From the NCBI GenBank assembly GCA_963922415.1, contig CAWUIP010000005.1, positions 1-64,000 of the forward strand: a DNA stretch of 64,000 nucleotides, written 5' to 3'. Positions within the stretch are counted from its first letter, which is position 1, and every line of letters starts with the position of its first letter. A program made the translations under genes and the position numbers. Positions 42,688 to 51,405 of this stretch are shown in pieces. The stretch is from Aliishimia sp963922415 (lineage in GTDB: Bacteria > Pseudomonadota > Alphaproteobacteria > Rhodobacterales > Rhodobacteraceae). Under the pieces are notes generated by a model, which worked only from the letters and a program-made list of their open reading frames with translations, was not told the DNA's origin and did not search any database.

Positions 42688-43857
42688 CTAAAACGGCAAA
42701 CCGATGTAGTTTTCCGCCAACTCACGGCGGGCCGTTTCGGAGTGCAATAAATGCTTCAGCGTGGCCTTGCGCATCTGCGCGGCAAAACTGTCTTCGCCCT
42801 CAAACTTGTGCAGCATGGTCGTCATTTGCCAGGAAAAGCGCATTGCCTTCCAAATGCGTTGCAATGCGCGGTCTGAATAGCCATCGATGCCTTTCGTGTC
42901 GCCCGTCTTCAACACGTCGATCAAAGCTTGGTGCAAATAGTAGATATCTGACACTGCAAGGTTCAAGCCCTTGGCCCCGGTCGGTGGCACGATGTGCGTA
43001 GCGTCCCCCGCCAAGAACAAGCGCCCCCAGCGCAAAGGTTCGCTGACGTAAGACCGCAGCGGCGCAATGGACTTTTCGATTGACGGCCCTGTTTCAAGCG
43101 CTTCGACGACTACGTTCGGCAAGCATTGGCTGAGCTTCTCCCAAAAGCGATCGTCACTCCAGGCCTCAACCGTGTCGCTTAGCGGGACTTGCACGTAGTA
43201 CCGGCTCAGGGCTGCGTTGCGCATAGAGGCCAGCGCAAAGCCGTGGGACGAATTTGCATAGATCAATTCGTGATGCGCGGGCTTGGTTCGCGACAGAATT
43301 CCAAGCCAACCAAAGGGGTAGACGCGCTCGAAACTCTTGCGTTTTTCCTCTGGAATTGTATTGCGGCTGACCCCGTGAAACCCATCGCATCCCGCAATGT
43401 ACGCGCAATCGATCCGCTGGCGTTGTCCTGCCTGCGTGAATGTAACGTAGGGTGCGGCACTGTCCGCACCTTCGATAACAACGTCTTGGACAGAGTGCAG
43501 GATTGGTGTGCCAAACGCATCCTGCGCGGCATATAGATCGGCCGTGACTTCCGTCTGACCGTACACCATCACATCTCTTCCGGTGAGCTCTTTGAAGTTG
43601 ATCCGCACCATCAGATTGTCATCTGTCAGGTAGCACCCTTCATGCGGCATACCTTCTTGGTCCAATCGCGCGCCCACGCCCGCTTCGCGCAACACTGCGA
43701 CTGTACCGGCCTCCAAAACACCCGCACGGATGCGTGACAAGACACGCGCGCGGCTCGCCCGTTCCAAGAGAACGGTGTCGATCCCAGCGCGGTTGAGAAG
43801 CTGCGAGAGCAGCAATCCCGATGGCCCTGCTCCGATAATCACGACTTGCGTTTTCAT
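42688..43857 (-). CDS. pobA: 4-hydroxybenzoate 3-monooxygenase
   Basis: A 389-residue flavoprotein, the standard length for PobA. VVIIGAGPSGLLLSQLL (5-21), SRIRAGVLEAGTV, YVQVPLSDTVEAWSDDRFWE and GRLFLAGDATHIVPPTGAKGLNLAV are highly characteristic. It hydroxylates 4-hydroxybenzoate to protocatechuate with NADPH and O2. First gene of the pob-pca unit; 51 bp to pcaC. A GTGAT-AG-ATCAC dyad lies at 43882-43893 upstream of its start. Confidence 0.97.
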   Translation of the reverse strand: MKTQVVIIGAGPSGLLLSQLLNRAGIDTVLLERASRARVLSRIRAGVLEAGTVAVLREAGVGARLDQEGMPHEGCYLTDDNLMVRINFKELTGRDVMVYGQTEVTADLYAAQDAFGTPILHSVQDVVIEGADSAAPYVTFTQAGQRQRIDCAYIAGCDGFHGVSRNTIPEEKRKSFERVYPFGWLGILSRTKPAHHELIYANSSHGFALASMRNAALSRYYVQVPLSDTVEAWSDDRFWEKLSQCLPNVVVEALETGPSIEKSIAPLRSYVSEPLRWGRLFLAGDATHIVPPTGAKGLNLAVSDIYYLHQALIDVLKTGDTKGIDGYSDRALQRIWKAMRFSWQMTTMLHKFEGEDSFAAQMRKATLKHLLHSETARRELAENYIGLPF

Positions 43858-43881
43858 GTGGTCTCCGCTTCGACAGGCTCA

Positions 43882-43893
43882 GTGATAGATCAC
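43882..43893. promoter_or_regulatory. Short dyad GTGAT-AG-ATCAC upstream of pobA
   Basis: A perfect 5-2-5 inverted repeat 25 bp upstream of the pobA ATG in a 78-bp spacer behind metR. It could be an operator for the aromatic-pathway regulator, but it is short enough to occur by chance, and no pobR/pcaQ-type regulator is in the window. Confidence 0.25.
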
Positions 43894-43935
43894 ACCAATG
43901 CCCGCCGTAAACATTAAGGGGACGCAAACCGCCCA

Positions 43936-44841
43936 TCACACCTCTTGCAGACGCCTTGCTTCGATGCGGGCCAACTCGATGAGATCGGTCACAAACTTTT
44001 GGTCACGATCGTCAGAGCGCACGGCCGCGTACAAACGGCGTGTGATCCCACGCGACGTCAGGGGACGCGTCACATAATCGGATGAATACTTCACCTCCCG
44101 CACAACCCAATCGGGCAGAACCGACACCCCCCGATTAGAGGCGACAAGCAGCAGGATCACTGCTGTCAGTTCAACTTGTCGGATCGCGGCAGGCTCCACT
44201 TTGGACGGGATCAGAAGCTGCGAAAAAACATCCAGCCTTTGTCGCTCCACTGGATAGGTGATCAGTGTTTGGCCCCGAAAATCCTGCGCGTCGACATAGG
44301 GCTGTGCCGCCAGTGGATGGGCGCTCGCAGCCACAAACACCGGTGCATAGTCGAAAAGCTCCACAAACTCGACACCTGGCAAGACTTCGGGATCCGAGGA
44401 CACCACCAGATCCACCTCTTCCTTCAAAAGGGCAGGAAGCGCGTCAAAGGCGAGACCCGGGCGAATATCCACATCCACCTCACCCCAAGACTTCCGAAAC
44501 TTCTCCAGCACAGGAAAAAGCCATTCAAAACAGGCGTGGCACTCAATCGCAATGTGCATTCGGCCCGCGCGCCCATCGCGCAGCGACGAGAACTCCGCCT
44601 GCATCGCCTCGACTTGCGGCAAGACCTGCTGCGCCAAACGCAACAGCCGGAACCCGGCAGCAGACAATTTTAACGGTTTGGAGCGGCGGACAAAAAGCTC
44701 GACCCCCGCCTGATCTTCAAGCCCCTTGATCTGATGGCTCAGCGCGGATTGCGTGATGTTCATGATCTCGGCGGCGCGCGCCAACCCGCCGGCCTCATGG
44801 ATGGCCTTGATCGTGCGCAAATGGCGAAACTCTAGATGCAA
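43936..44841 (-). CDS. metR: LysR-type regulator MetR
   Basis: A 301-residue LTTR. LEFRHLRTIKAIHEAGGLARAAEIMNITQSALSHQIKGLEDQAGVELFVRRSKPLKLSAAG at the N-terminus, IECHACFEWLFPVLEKFR and the effector segment TLITYPVERQRLDVFSQLL match MetR. MetR activates methionine-cycle genes with homocysteine as co-inducer. It diverges from metF, as often found. Start is a TTG: 44841 is 8 nt from GAGGGG; the TTG at 44847 is only 2 nt away. Although it sits directly upstream of pobA, its sequence does not support a PcaQ/PobR role. Confidence 0.85.
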   Translation of the reverse strand: MHLEFRHLRTIKAIHEAGGLARAAEIMNITQSALSHQIKGLEDQAGVELFVRRSKPLKLSAAGFRLLRLAQQVLPQVEAMQAEFSSLRDGRAGRMHIAIECHACFEWLFPVLEKFRKSWGEVDVDIRPGLAFDALPALLKEEVDLVVSSDPEVLPGVEFVELFDYAPVFVAASAHPLAAQPYVDAQDFRGQTLITYPVERQRLDVFSQLLIPSKVEPAAIRQVELTAVILLLVASNRGVSVLPDWVVREVKYSSDYVTRPLTSRGITRRLYAAVRSDDRDQKFVTDLIELARIEARRLQEV

Positions 44842-44874
44842 ATCCAACGCCCCTCATGTTCATCTTTAGAATTA

Positions 44875-44887
44875 TGAAATTGTCTCA
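44875..44887. promoter_or_regulatory. Near-consensus MetR box upstream of metF
   Basis: TGAA-ATTGT-CTCA differs by one base from the enterobacterial MetR consensus TGAA-N5-TTCA. A further dyad TTCAT (44859-44863)-N10-ATGAA (44874-44878) overlaps it. Both lie in the 73-bp metR/metF divergent spacer, 28 bp from the metF start. Assignment by position and similarity. Confidence 0.5.
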
Positions 44888-44914
44888 TATCATACGCCGT
44901 GCGACAAGGACGCA

Positions 44915-45799
44915 GTGCAACAACTCCAGAGCGTCATGCCCCTTCCCACCCTGTCCTTCGAGATTTTCCCGCCAGCCACCCTGCCCGCATCGTTTCGGCT
45001 GTGGTCCAACCTGAACCGGTTGCAGGCCTACCGGCCCGACCACGTCTCAGTGACCTATGGCGCACAGGGAAGTGCCCAACATCGCACCTTGGAAACCGCG
45101 CAAGCGGTGCAGGATCAAACCGGCTTGCCCGTCGCGGCGCATTTGACAGCGGCGCGGGCGTCGCGGGCAGACGTCTTAGATCAAGCCGATCGCTTTGCTG
45201 CGGCAGGCGTCAACCAGATCGTGGCCTTGCGCGGTGACGGCGTGGATGGTGCGTTTGCGCCGCATGCCGACGGCTTTGCCTCGTCGCTCGAATTGGTCGA
45301 AGCGCTGGCACAACGGGATCAGTTCACGATCCGTGTGGGTGCCTATCCGGAAAGTCATCCGGATGCGGCCTCTAGCTCTCAGAACATTGACTACCTCAAG
45401 GCGAAGCTCGATGCGGGCGCGCATGAGGCGATCACTCAATTCTTTTTCGAGCCCGAGACGTTTTTGCGGTTTCGCGATGCCTGCACGCTTGCTGGGATCA
45501 CGGCACCGATCCTTCCCGGCATTCTGCCGATCAGCAATTGGCAAAAAACCCGACGGTTCGCCGAACGGTGCGGCACGACCGTGCCAGCCTGGCTGGACCA
45601 GGCCTTTGCCACGGCCATCCGCGATGGCAGGGAGGATCTTCTGTCGCTGGCCGTCACGACCGAGCTATGCTCGGCGCTGATCGACGAAGGCGTCGACCAC
45701 TTGCACATCTACACGCTGAACACGGCAGACCTGACCGAACGCCTTTGTGCGGCACTTGGCTATACGCCCGACGCACCGGTGCTGCGTAACGTGGCGTAA
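44915..45799 (+). CDS. metF: Methylenetetrahydrofolate reductase
   Basis: A 294-residue MTHFR TIM barrel. LSFEIFPP (catalytic Glu region), HVSVTYGAQGS, AAHLTAARASRADV, IVALRGDG and GAHEAITQFFFEPETF are diagnostic; LPGILPISNW also fits. Reduces 5,10-methylene-THF to 5-methyl-THF for methionine synthesis. The start is taken as GTG 44915 (AAGGA at 44906-44910); the ATG at 44936 is an alternative with a weaker site. Divergent from metR. Confidence 0.93.
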   Translation: MQQLQSVMPLPTLSFEIFPPATLPASFRLWSNLNRLQAYRPDHVSVTYGAQGSAQHRTLETAQAVQDQTGLPVAAHLTAARASRADVLDQADRFAAAGVNQIVALRGDGVDGAFAPHADGFASSLELVEALAQRDQFTIRVGAYPESHPDAASSSQNIDYLKAKLDAGAHEAITQFFFEPETFLRFRDACTLAGITAPILPGILPISNWQKTRRFAERCGTTVPAWLDQAFATAIRDGREDLLSLAVTTELCSALIDEGVDHLHIYTLNTADLTERLCAALGYTPDAPVLRNVA

Positions 45800-45854
45800 G
45801 GGTTGTCCACGAACCGGGCACGGCTAGCCTCCGACACAACGACGGAGGATGCCG

Positions 45855-46343
45855 ATGTTTTTCCCAAAAGGGCCTGAGGACATGCCAAACCCGACGGAGT
45901 TGCTCTCCGTGTCGGGCCTTGAGTTTATGCGCGGCGTGCAAGAGGGGCGCTTTCCCGCAGCCCCCATTGCCGAGGGCTTAAGCTATACTTTGCACGTCGT
46001 CGAAGAGGGGCGCGTTGTCTTTCGGGGCGCACCCGAGTTCCGGCACAGCAACCCCATGGGCAGCGTGCATGGCGGCTGGTACGGCGTGCTTCTGGACAGT
46101 GCGATGGGCTGCGCCGTGATGACCAAATTGCCCAAAGGACAGGTTTATACGACGCTGGAATACAAGGTGAATATCATCCGCGCGATCAAGGTGGGCACCC
46201 TTGTGGACTGCGAAGGCGTCACCGACCATGTAGGGCGGTCGACGGGCGTGGCTCATGCGGACATCCGCGGGGTAGAGGACGGCAAGCTTTACGCCACCGC
46301 GACCACGACCTGCATTGTGATGACGCCCGGCACAGCGCCGTAG
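45855..46343 (+). CDS. PaaI-family hotdog thioesterase
   Basis: A 162-residue hotdog-fold protein. The active-site segment is NPMGSVHGGWYGVLLDSAMGCAV (HGG with the acidic Asp following), then TTLEYKVNIIRAI and AHADIRGVEDGKLYATATTTCIV. Expected to hydrolyse acyl-CoA thioesters, with aromatic or short acyl chains likely. GGAGG at 45844-45848 selects the ATG at 45855 over 45849. Follows metF by 55 bp. Confidence 0.88.
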   Translation: MFFPKGPEDMPNPTELLSVSGLEFMRGVQEGRFPAAPIAEGLSYTLHVVEEGRVVFRGAPEFRHSNPMGSVHGGWYGVLLDSAMGCAVMTKLPKGQVYTTLEYKVNIIRAIKVGTLVDCEGVTDHVGRSTGVAHADIRGVEDGKLYATATTTCIVMTPGTAP

Positions 46344-46368
46344 GGTGCGCCACCGCGCGCACCGCCCG

Positions 46369-47454
46369 TTACGGTTCGTGCGGGCGAAAGAGGTTTAGAC
46401 CGGGAAACGTCCATGTGGGCGGCTCGGGCGCTTGGGCGACACTGGGATGCACCCGTTCGGACGGATCAAGGCCTGCTTGGCGGGGCCGCCGCGCGATCAA
46501 CCACCGGCCAATCCCGCGATGCGTGCCCGACGTTGGCGCACTTGGGTCTCTGGGAAACCGATCTGCCCAGCCCTCTGGCAAAGGCAATCCGCAACCTTCC
46601 GCCTTCTCCAACATCCACACCAGCGGAATGTTGGACAGCGGACGCGCCGCCTCAAAGCCGCCCAATTGCCCACCAATATCGCCGTGGCTGCCGCGAAACC
46701 ACATCTGCTCTAGATGGCCCATCCAATCGCCACGCGTGTCCCAGCGGACGGGCTCATAGGCGATACGCGTCTCATTGCGCGCCAATGCGTGAAACCCACG
46801 CTTTACCGACGGCCCCAGCTTGTGATTGTGAAACGCGTGTTTGGGCGTGCTCAGCCGCCAGATCAGCGGCAGGTTCAACCCCAGCGACTTCACCGTATCC
46901 CAAACGCCAATCATTTCGATCTCGACAGACGTGTGGCAATGCGCGCGCGCGAACGCCTGTGCGGCGGTACCGTCGGGCGTGCATTCGTAGTGCCGATAGG
47001 CATCGCGCACATTGCGCTGGGTCGCGGCGTCCGCACGCAAGAGGCCAAGACGGTCAATGATCCCCGCCAGACTGCGCACCGCGTAAGCGCCGCGCGAATA
47101 TCCCAGCAAGAAGATCTGATCGCCCGGACGATAGCGCGACGCAAGATAGCCATAGGCGCGGCGGATCTGCCGATTGATCCCCCGTCCGGCAATCACATCG
47201 CCCAATTTGCGCCAATGCGACCACTGAATCCCAGCCTCATAATAGACAGAAACAGGCGGCCCCACCTCACGCAAAAGCTTGTAGGTCAGACCGGCATTGC
47301 CTTCCTGACCCGCCTCTAGCGAAGACATGGTGCCATCGATGATGATGACGTGAACCGTTTTGCCGCGCGCCCGGGGCTGGGTCTGCGCCTCGCCCCGTCC
47401 GAAAATGCCCTGCAGGTAGCGGGCAATGCGTCTATTCAGCGGCGATACGTTCAT
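46369..47454 (-). CDS. DUF2235 alpha/beta-hydrolase
   Basis: A 361-residue protein with the DUF2235 core: VIIIDGTMSSLE near residue 37, YYEAGIQW, QIFLLGYSRGAYAVRSLAGII (GxSxG-type nucleophile) and GVWDTVKSLGL, FHNHKLGPSVKRGFHALARNE, MWFRGSHGDIGG. The family contains T6SS phospholipases (Tle) and uncharacterised cytosolic hydrolases; no secretion signal or T6SS gene is seen here. The start at 47454 overlaps the end of the molybdoenzyme gene by 23 bp. Confidence 0.83.
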   Translation of the reverse strand: MNVSPLNRRIARYLQGIFGRGEAQTQPRARGKTVHVIIIDGTMSSLEAGQEGNAGLTYKLLREVGPPVSVYYEAGIQWSHWRKLGDVIAGRGINRQIRRAYGYLASRYRPGDQIFLLGYSRGAYAVRSLAGIIDRLGLLRADAATQRNVRDAYRHYECTPDGTAAQAFARAHCHTSVEIEMIGVWDTVKSLGLNLPLIWRLSTPKHAFHNHKLGPSVKRGFHALARNETRIAYEPVRWDTRGDWMGHLEQMWFRGSHGDIGGQLGGFEAARPLSNIPLVWMLEKAEGCGLPLPEGWADRFPRDPSAPTSGTHRGIGRWLIARRPRQAGLDPSERVHPSVAQAPEPPTWTFPGLNLFRPHEP

Positions 47455-49729
47455 TCTCCAACATTTCCCAAACGCGCAGGGGCGTGAACGGCATATCCGC
47501 CTGGCGAACGCCGCGCGCCCAAAGCGCGTCTTGCACGGCATTGGCTGTGGCCGCCATCGACCCAACGGTGCCCGCCTCACCGCAGCCCTTCATGCCCATT
47601 GCATTGGCTGTCGACGGCACAGGTTCTGAGGTAAAGGACATCATGGGCACATCGTCGGCGCGTGGCATCGCATAGTCCATGAAAGTTGCCGTGAGCAATT
47701 GTCCATCTTCGTCATAAACAACATGCTCTGTCAGGGCCTGTCCGACCCCCTGCACGACCCCACCGTGCACTTGACCTTCGGCCAGCATCGGATTGATCAG
47801 ATTACCAAAATCGTCAACGACCGTGTAACGGTCAAGCGACACAACACCGGTTGTAACATCGATCACGACCTCTGCGATATGGCACCCGTTTGGAAAGCTG
47901 CGCGCTTCCAATTTCGCGGTCTCTTCGTGCCGCATGAGGTCATCGCGCCCCTTTTCGCGCGCTATATCGGCCACTTCCAGCATCGTCGGCGTCAGGTTCG
48001 TACCCGGCACGCGGAAACGCTCGTCATCGAAGTCGATCTCGCTGGCGGGCACACCCGTCTCTTCACTCAGAAACGCGCTAAAGGCGTCTTTCATCGCGCC
48101 GCTTGTCGCCAGAATGGCATTGTTTTGCGTGGTGACCGACCGCGATCCCCCGGTGCCGCCGCCCTTGGCAATACGGTCACTGTCGCCTTGCACAAAGTGG
48201 ATCTTGTCGAGCGGAATGCCGGTTTGATCACTCAAAAAGCGCGGGAACACGGTTTCGTGCCCTTGGCCGTTCGATTGTGTGCCGACATAGATCGTCACAG
48301 TTCCGTCCTCGTTGAAGTCCACAGCCGCCGTTTCGGAAGGGTCCCCCAAAATACTTTCGATATAGTAACACAACCCGACGCCGCGTAGTTGACCTTGCGC
48401 CTCAGACGCGGCGCGGCGTGCGGCGAATCCGGCAAGGTCCGCTTCGCGCTCGGCCGTGGCGAGCACTTTGTGAAAATCACCCACGTCATACGTCTCGCCC
48501 ACGGGCGTGGCATAGGGGAATTTGTCCGGTGCGATGAAGTTGCGACGGCGCAATTCCAACGGGTCAAGCCCAAGTTCGCGCGCAGCACGATCCATCAACC
48601 GCTCTAGTACGTAAATCGCTTCGGGCCGTCCTGCCCCGCGATAGGCGTCGACGGGCGTGGTATTGGTGAAGTAGCCTTCGACATGCAGCCAGACGGTTTG
48701 GATGTCATAGGTGCCCGCCAGAACCCGGCTGAAAAGCTGGGTCTGGATCGGCTGCGCATATTGCGAGTTGTAAGCCCCCATGTTCGCGCGCGTTTTCACG
48801 CGGTAGGCGGTGATTTTGTGGTTTTCGTCGAACGCGAACTCCGCCAGCGAGGTCAGGTCGCGGCCCGCATTGTCGGTCAGCATCGCCTCCGTCCGCTCGG
48901 ACATCCAACGCACCGGACGGTCCAACAGGCGCGTGGCATAGGCCACCACGAAATACTCCGGATACAGCATGCCTTTCATGCCAAATCCGCCGCCAATATC
49001 GGGGTTTGTCACCCGGATATCGTCCGCATCCATCGAAAACTTGGCGGCCAGGGCAGATTTCGCGCCCCAAACGCCTTGGCCCGTGAAGCTGAGGTGCAGA
49101 CGCCCCGCTTCCATCGCCGCCCAACAGCCGCGTGGTTCCATCGAGTTGACGATGATCCGGTTGTCGCCGACATCAAGGCTGACGGTATGCGCCGCCTCCT
49201 CAAAGGCTCTGGCCGTCGCCGCCTCGTCGCCCATGCCCCAGTCAAAGGCCAAGTTGTCAGGCGCTTCGGCGTGCACGGTTTCCCCGCCGCGTGCGACATC
49301 CATCTTTGCGGGCAGATCATCGATCTCGACCTCGATCAACTCGCCCGCATCTTTCGCAGCCTCAGGCGTCTCTGCCAGGACCATCGCAATCGCTTCACCC
49401 ACGTGACGCACCCGGCCCTTGGCCAGCATGGGACGCTCGGGGCCCGCACCCTGACTGCCGTCGCGATTTTTGACCGTCACAAAGTCCATCGAGGCAGTGA
49501 TGCCGGCGGCTTCCAAATCAGACTGGCAGACAACCAAGACAACGCCCGGCGCGTCCTTGGCTGCCTCAACATCCAGCGAAGTGATCACGCCGTGCGCAAA
49601 GGGGGACCGCACAAAGTAGGCGTAGAGCGCGCCCGCAGGCACTGTGTCATCCACATACCGCCCTGCGCCGGTGAGCAGGCGAATATCCTCGGTACGGGTG
49701 ACAGACTGACTTTTGCCGAACTTTTCCAT
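47432..49729 (-). CDS. Xanthine-dehydrogenase-family molybdopterin enzyme, form II CoxL-type large subunit
   Basis: A 765-residue large subunit. The a/b hammerhead domain (about 15-130, TGAGRYVDDT, RSPFAHGVI) is followed by the molybdopterin domains with GGGFGMKG, DAYRGAGRPEA (the form II motif; form I CO dehydrogenases have AYRCSFR), GTQSNGQGHE and the catalytic Glu region MKGCGEAGTVGS. No FAD (CoxM) or 2Fe-2S (CoxS) subunit gene is adjacent, which is unusual. Substrate is likely an aldehyde or N-heterocycle. Confidence 0.85.
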   Translation of the reverse strand: MEKFGKSQSVTRTEDIRLLTGAGRYVDDTVPAGALYAYFVRSPFAHGVITSLDVEAAKDAPGVVLVVCQSDLEAAGITASMDFVTVKNRDGSQGAGPERPMLAKGRVRHVGEAIAMVLAETPEAAKDAGELIEVEIDDLPAKMDVARGGETVHAEAPDNLAFDWGMGDEAATARAFEEAAHTVSLDVGDNRIIVNSMEPRGCWAAMEAGRLHLSFTGQGVWGAKSALAAKFSMDADDIRVTNPDIGGGFGMKGMLYPEYFVVAYATRLLDRPVRWMSERTEAMLTDNAGRDLTSLAEFAFDENHKITAYRVKTRANMGAYNSQYAQPIQTQLFSRVLAGTYDIQTVWLHVEGYFTNTTPVDAYRGAGRPEAIYVLERLMDRAARELGLDPLELRRRNFIAPDKFPYATPVGETYDVGDFHKVLATAEREADLAGFAARRAASEAQGQLRGVGLCYYIESILGDPSETAAVDFNEDGTVTIYVGTQSNGQGHETVFPRFLSDQTGIPLDKIHFVQGDSDRIAKGGGTGGSRSVTTQNNAILATSGAMKDAFSAFLSEETGVPASEIDFDDERFRVPGTNLTPTMLEVADIAREKGRDDLMRHEETAKLEARSFPNGCHIAEVVIDVTTGVVSLDRYTVVDDFGNLINPMLAEGQVHGGVVQGVGQALTEHVVYDEDGQLLTATFMDYAMPRADDVPMMSFTSEPVPSTANAMGMKGCGEAGTVGSMAATANAVQDALWARGVRQADMPFTPLRVWEMLENERIAAE

Positions 49730-49908
49730 GAGACAACGCTCCCTAAGATTTGGGCTGAGTTGAGCCGGACATTAGAGGCCAATTGCCTATTGTCCAGCGC
49801 TCCTGACGTCGCAGACTGTCGCGCGACCGACATCGCGTCGCAATTGGGCGAGATTGTCGAGCCCGCTCGGGCAGGCTGCAGATCGGAAACTGCAAGATAG
49901 GTGCCGCC

Positions 49909-50784
49909 ATGACCGCCCCTCTGCCCCTCGAAAACGGAAAACTCAGCCCATCGCTCACAGATCAGTATTGGCGCGACGGGTTTTTGTTCCCAGTTGAGGC
50001 CCTCAGCCCCGAAGAGGCCGCGGACGCGCGTCAGGAATTTGAGACGATGGAGGCCGATTGGCTAGATGCCGGACTGCCCCTGCCCCTGTCGACCTACAAA
50101 CGCATCAATGCGCATTTGGTTATGCCGCTGGTGGACCGGATCGCGCGGCATCCGCGCGTTCTGGATGTGGTCGAAGGTGTGCTTGGCCCTGATATCATGA
50201 TGTTTTCGGGCGAGTTTTTCGTCAAAGAGCCGAAGACGCAGGCCAAAGTGTCCATGCACCAAGACCTCACCTATTGGGGGCTTGGCGCCATTGACGGGCT
50301 TGTGACGGTTTGGGTGCCGCTCTCACCCGCCACACGGGCGTCAGGCTGCATGGACTTTGTCGCGGGCTCACACAAGAACGCGATCCTGGAACACAAAGAC
50401 ACGTTTGCGGAAGACAATCTGTTGTCGCGCGGGCAAGAGGTGCAGGTTGACGTAACCGATGCGGATAAAACCGCGATTGAGTTGCAGCCTGGGCAGATTT
50501 CCTTGCACCACGGACTTACGATCCACGGCTCGGGCCCCAATACCTCTGACGACCGCCGCATCGCCTGCGTCATCCGCTATGTGCGTCCCGATATGGACCA
50601 GCACGGCGACCCCCAGCACGCTGTCTTGGTACGGGGCGAAGACCGTCATGGCCATTTCATACATGACCCAAGCCCCACGGGGTACTTTGAGCCCGAGGCA
50701 CTGGCGCTGTACGACGCCTTGCGCAAAGAGCAGGCGCAAATCATGATGAAAGGCGCCCAGGGCAATACGGAGATGTACGCGTGA
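49909..50784 (+). CDS. Phytanoyl-CoA dioxygenase-like Fe(II)/2OG oxygenase (PhnY*-like candidate)
   Basis: A 291-residue PhyH-family protein. Iron ligands are SMHQDLTYWG (His117, Asp119) and LTIHGSGPN (His206), with Arg216/217 in TSDDRR as the 2-oxoglutarate anchor; FFVKEP and AGSHKNAIL are also typical. The stop (TGA 50782-50784) overlaps the ATG of the HD-domain gene (TGATG). In PhnY*/PhnZ pathways the first enzyme alpha-hydroxylates an organophosphonate. Here the partnership is the main argument; the actual substrate is unknown and other hydroxylations are possible. Confidence 0.78.
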   Translation: MTAPLPLENGKLSPSLTDQYWRDGFLFPVEALSPEEAADARQEFETMEADWLDAGLPLPLSTYKRINAHLVMPLVDRIARHPRVLDVVEGVLGPDIMMFSGEFFVKEPKTQAKVSMHQDLTYWGLGAIDGLVTVWVPLSPATRASGCMDFVAGSHKNAILEHKDTFAEDNLLSRGQEVQVDVTDADKTAIELQPGQISLHHGLTIHGSGPNTSDDRRIACVIRYVRPDMDQHGDPQHAVLVRGEDRHGHFIHDPSPTGYFEPEALALYDALRKEQAQIMMKGAQGNTEMYA

Positions 50785-51401
50785 TGGAACAGGTCAAGTT
50801 CACCCAAATGAAAGACGGCACGCGGGAGGAATACGAATTCCTGACCGAGCACGAGACGGAATATGCCTCGGGCACAGCCGACCGGCTGTTGAAGGCGCTG
50901 GTGGAGTTGGACGAAAGCCTGTCGGGCTATCAAGTGACGCGACTGGGCCATTCGGTTCAATCAGCCACCCGCGCCTGGCGCGATGGGGCCGATGTTGATT
51001 GGGTCGTCTCAGCACTGTTGCACGATATTGGCGATATCTACGCGCCATACAATCATGATGAATATGCCGCGGCTGTCCTCCGGCCGTTTGTACGCGAGCA
51101 ATGCGCGTGGGTTGTCGAAGCCCATGGTGACTTTCAGATGATCTATTACGGGCATCACGTGGGCGGTGATCCTAACAAGCGGGATCGGCACAAGGACAGC
51201 CCATACTTTGACGATTGCGCGGCCTTTTGCGAGCGCTGGGACCAGGCGAGCTTCGATCCTGATTACGATGACCTGCCGTTGGAGTTCTTCGCGCCTATGG
51301 TGCGTGAAGTCTTTGCCCGAAAGCCCTACGCCCCCAACGTCATCCAAGCTGGAACGCGCCGGCCCTTAACAGATGACGCCATCGCGAGCACCCGCAGCTA
51401 A
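50784..51401 (+). CDS. HD-domain mixed-valent diiron oxygenase (PhnZ-like candidate)
   Basis: A 205-residue HD-domain protein. The full ligand set of the PhnZ/MIOX type can be read: RLGHSVQSA (His56), ALLHDIGD (His80, Asp81), YNHDEYAAAVLRPFV (His91), VVEAHGDFQ (His114) and FCERWDQASFDP (Asp153). The HSVQ and RWDQA contexts match PhnZ, an oxygenase that cleaves the C-P bond of 1-hydroxy phosphonates. The start at 50784 is preferred over GTG 50781. Four residues after His114 there is Gln118 where PhnZ, as I recall, has a Lys, so substrate may differ. Family databases often call it phosphohydrolase. Confidence 0.8.
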   Translation: MEQVKFTQMKDGTREEYEFLTEHETEYASGTADRLLKALVELDESLSGYQVTRLGHSVQSATRAWRDGADVDWVVSALLHDIGDIYAPYNHDEYAAAVLRPFVREQCAWVVEAHGDFQMIYYGHHVGGDPNKRDRHKDSPYFDDCAAFCERWDQASFDPDYDDLPLEFFAPMVREVFARKPYAPNVIQAGTRRPLTDDAIASTRS

Positions 51402-51405
51402 CTGA

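Noticed and set aside
48683..49900. 405-residue open frame antisense to the CoxL-type gene
   Set aside because: Shadow of the molybdoenzyme reading frame; Arg/His-rich and without family features.
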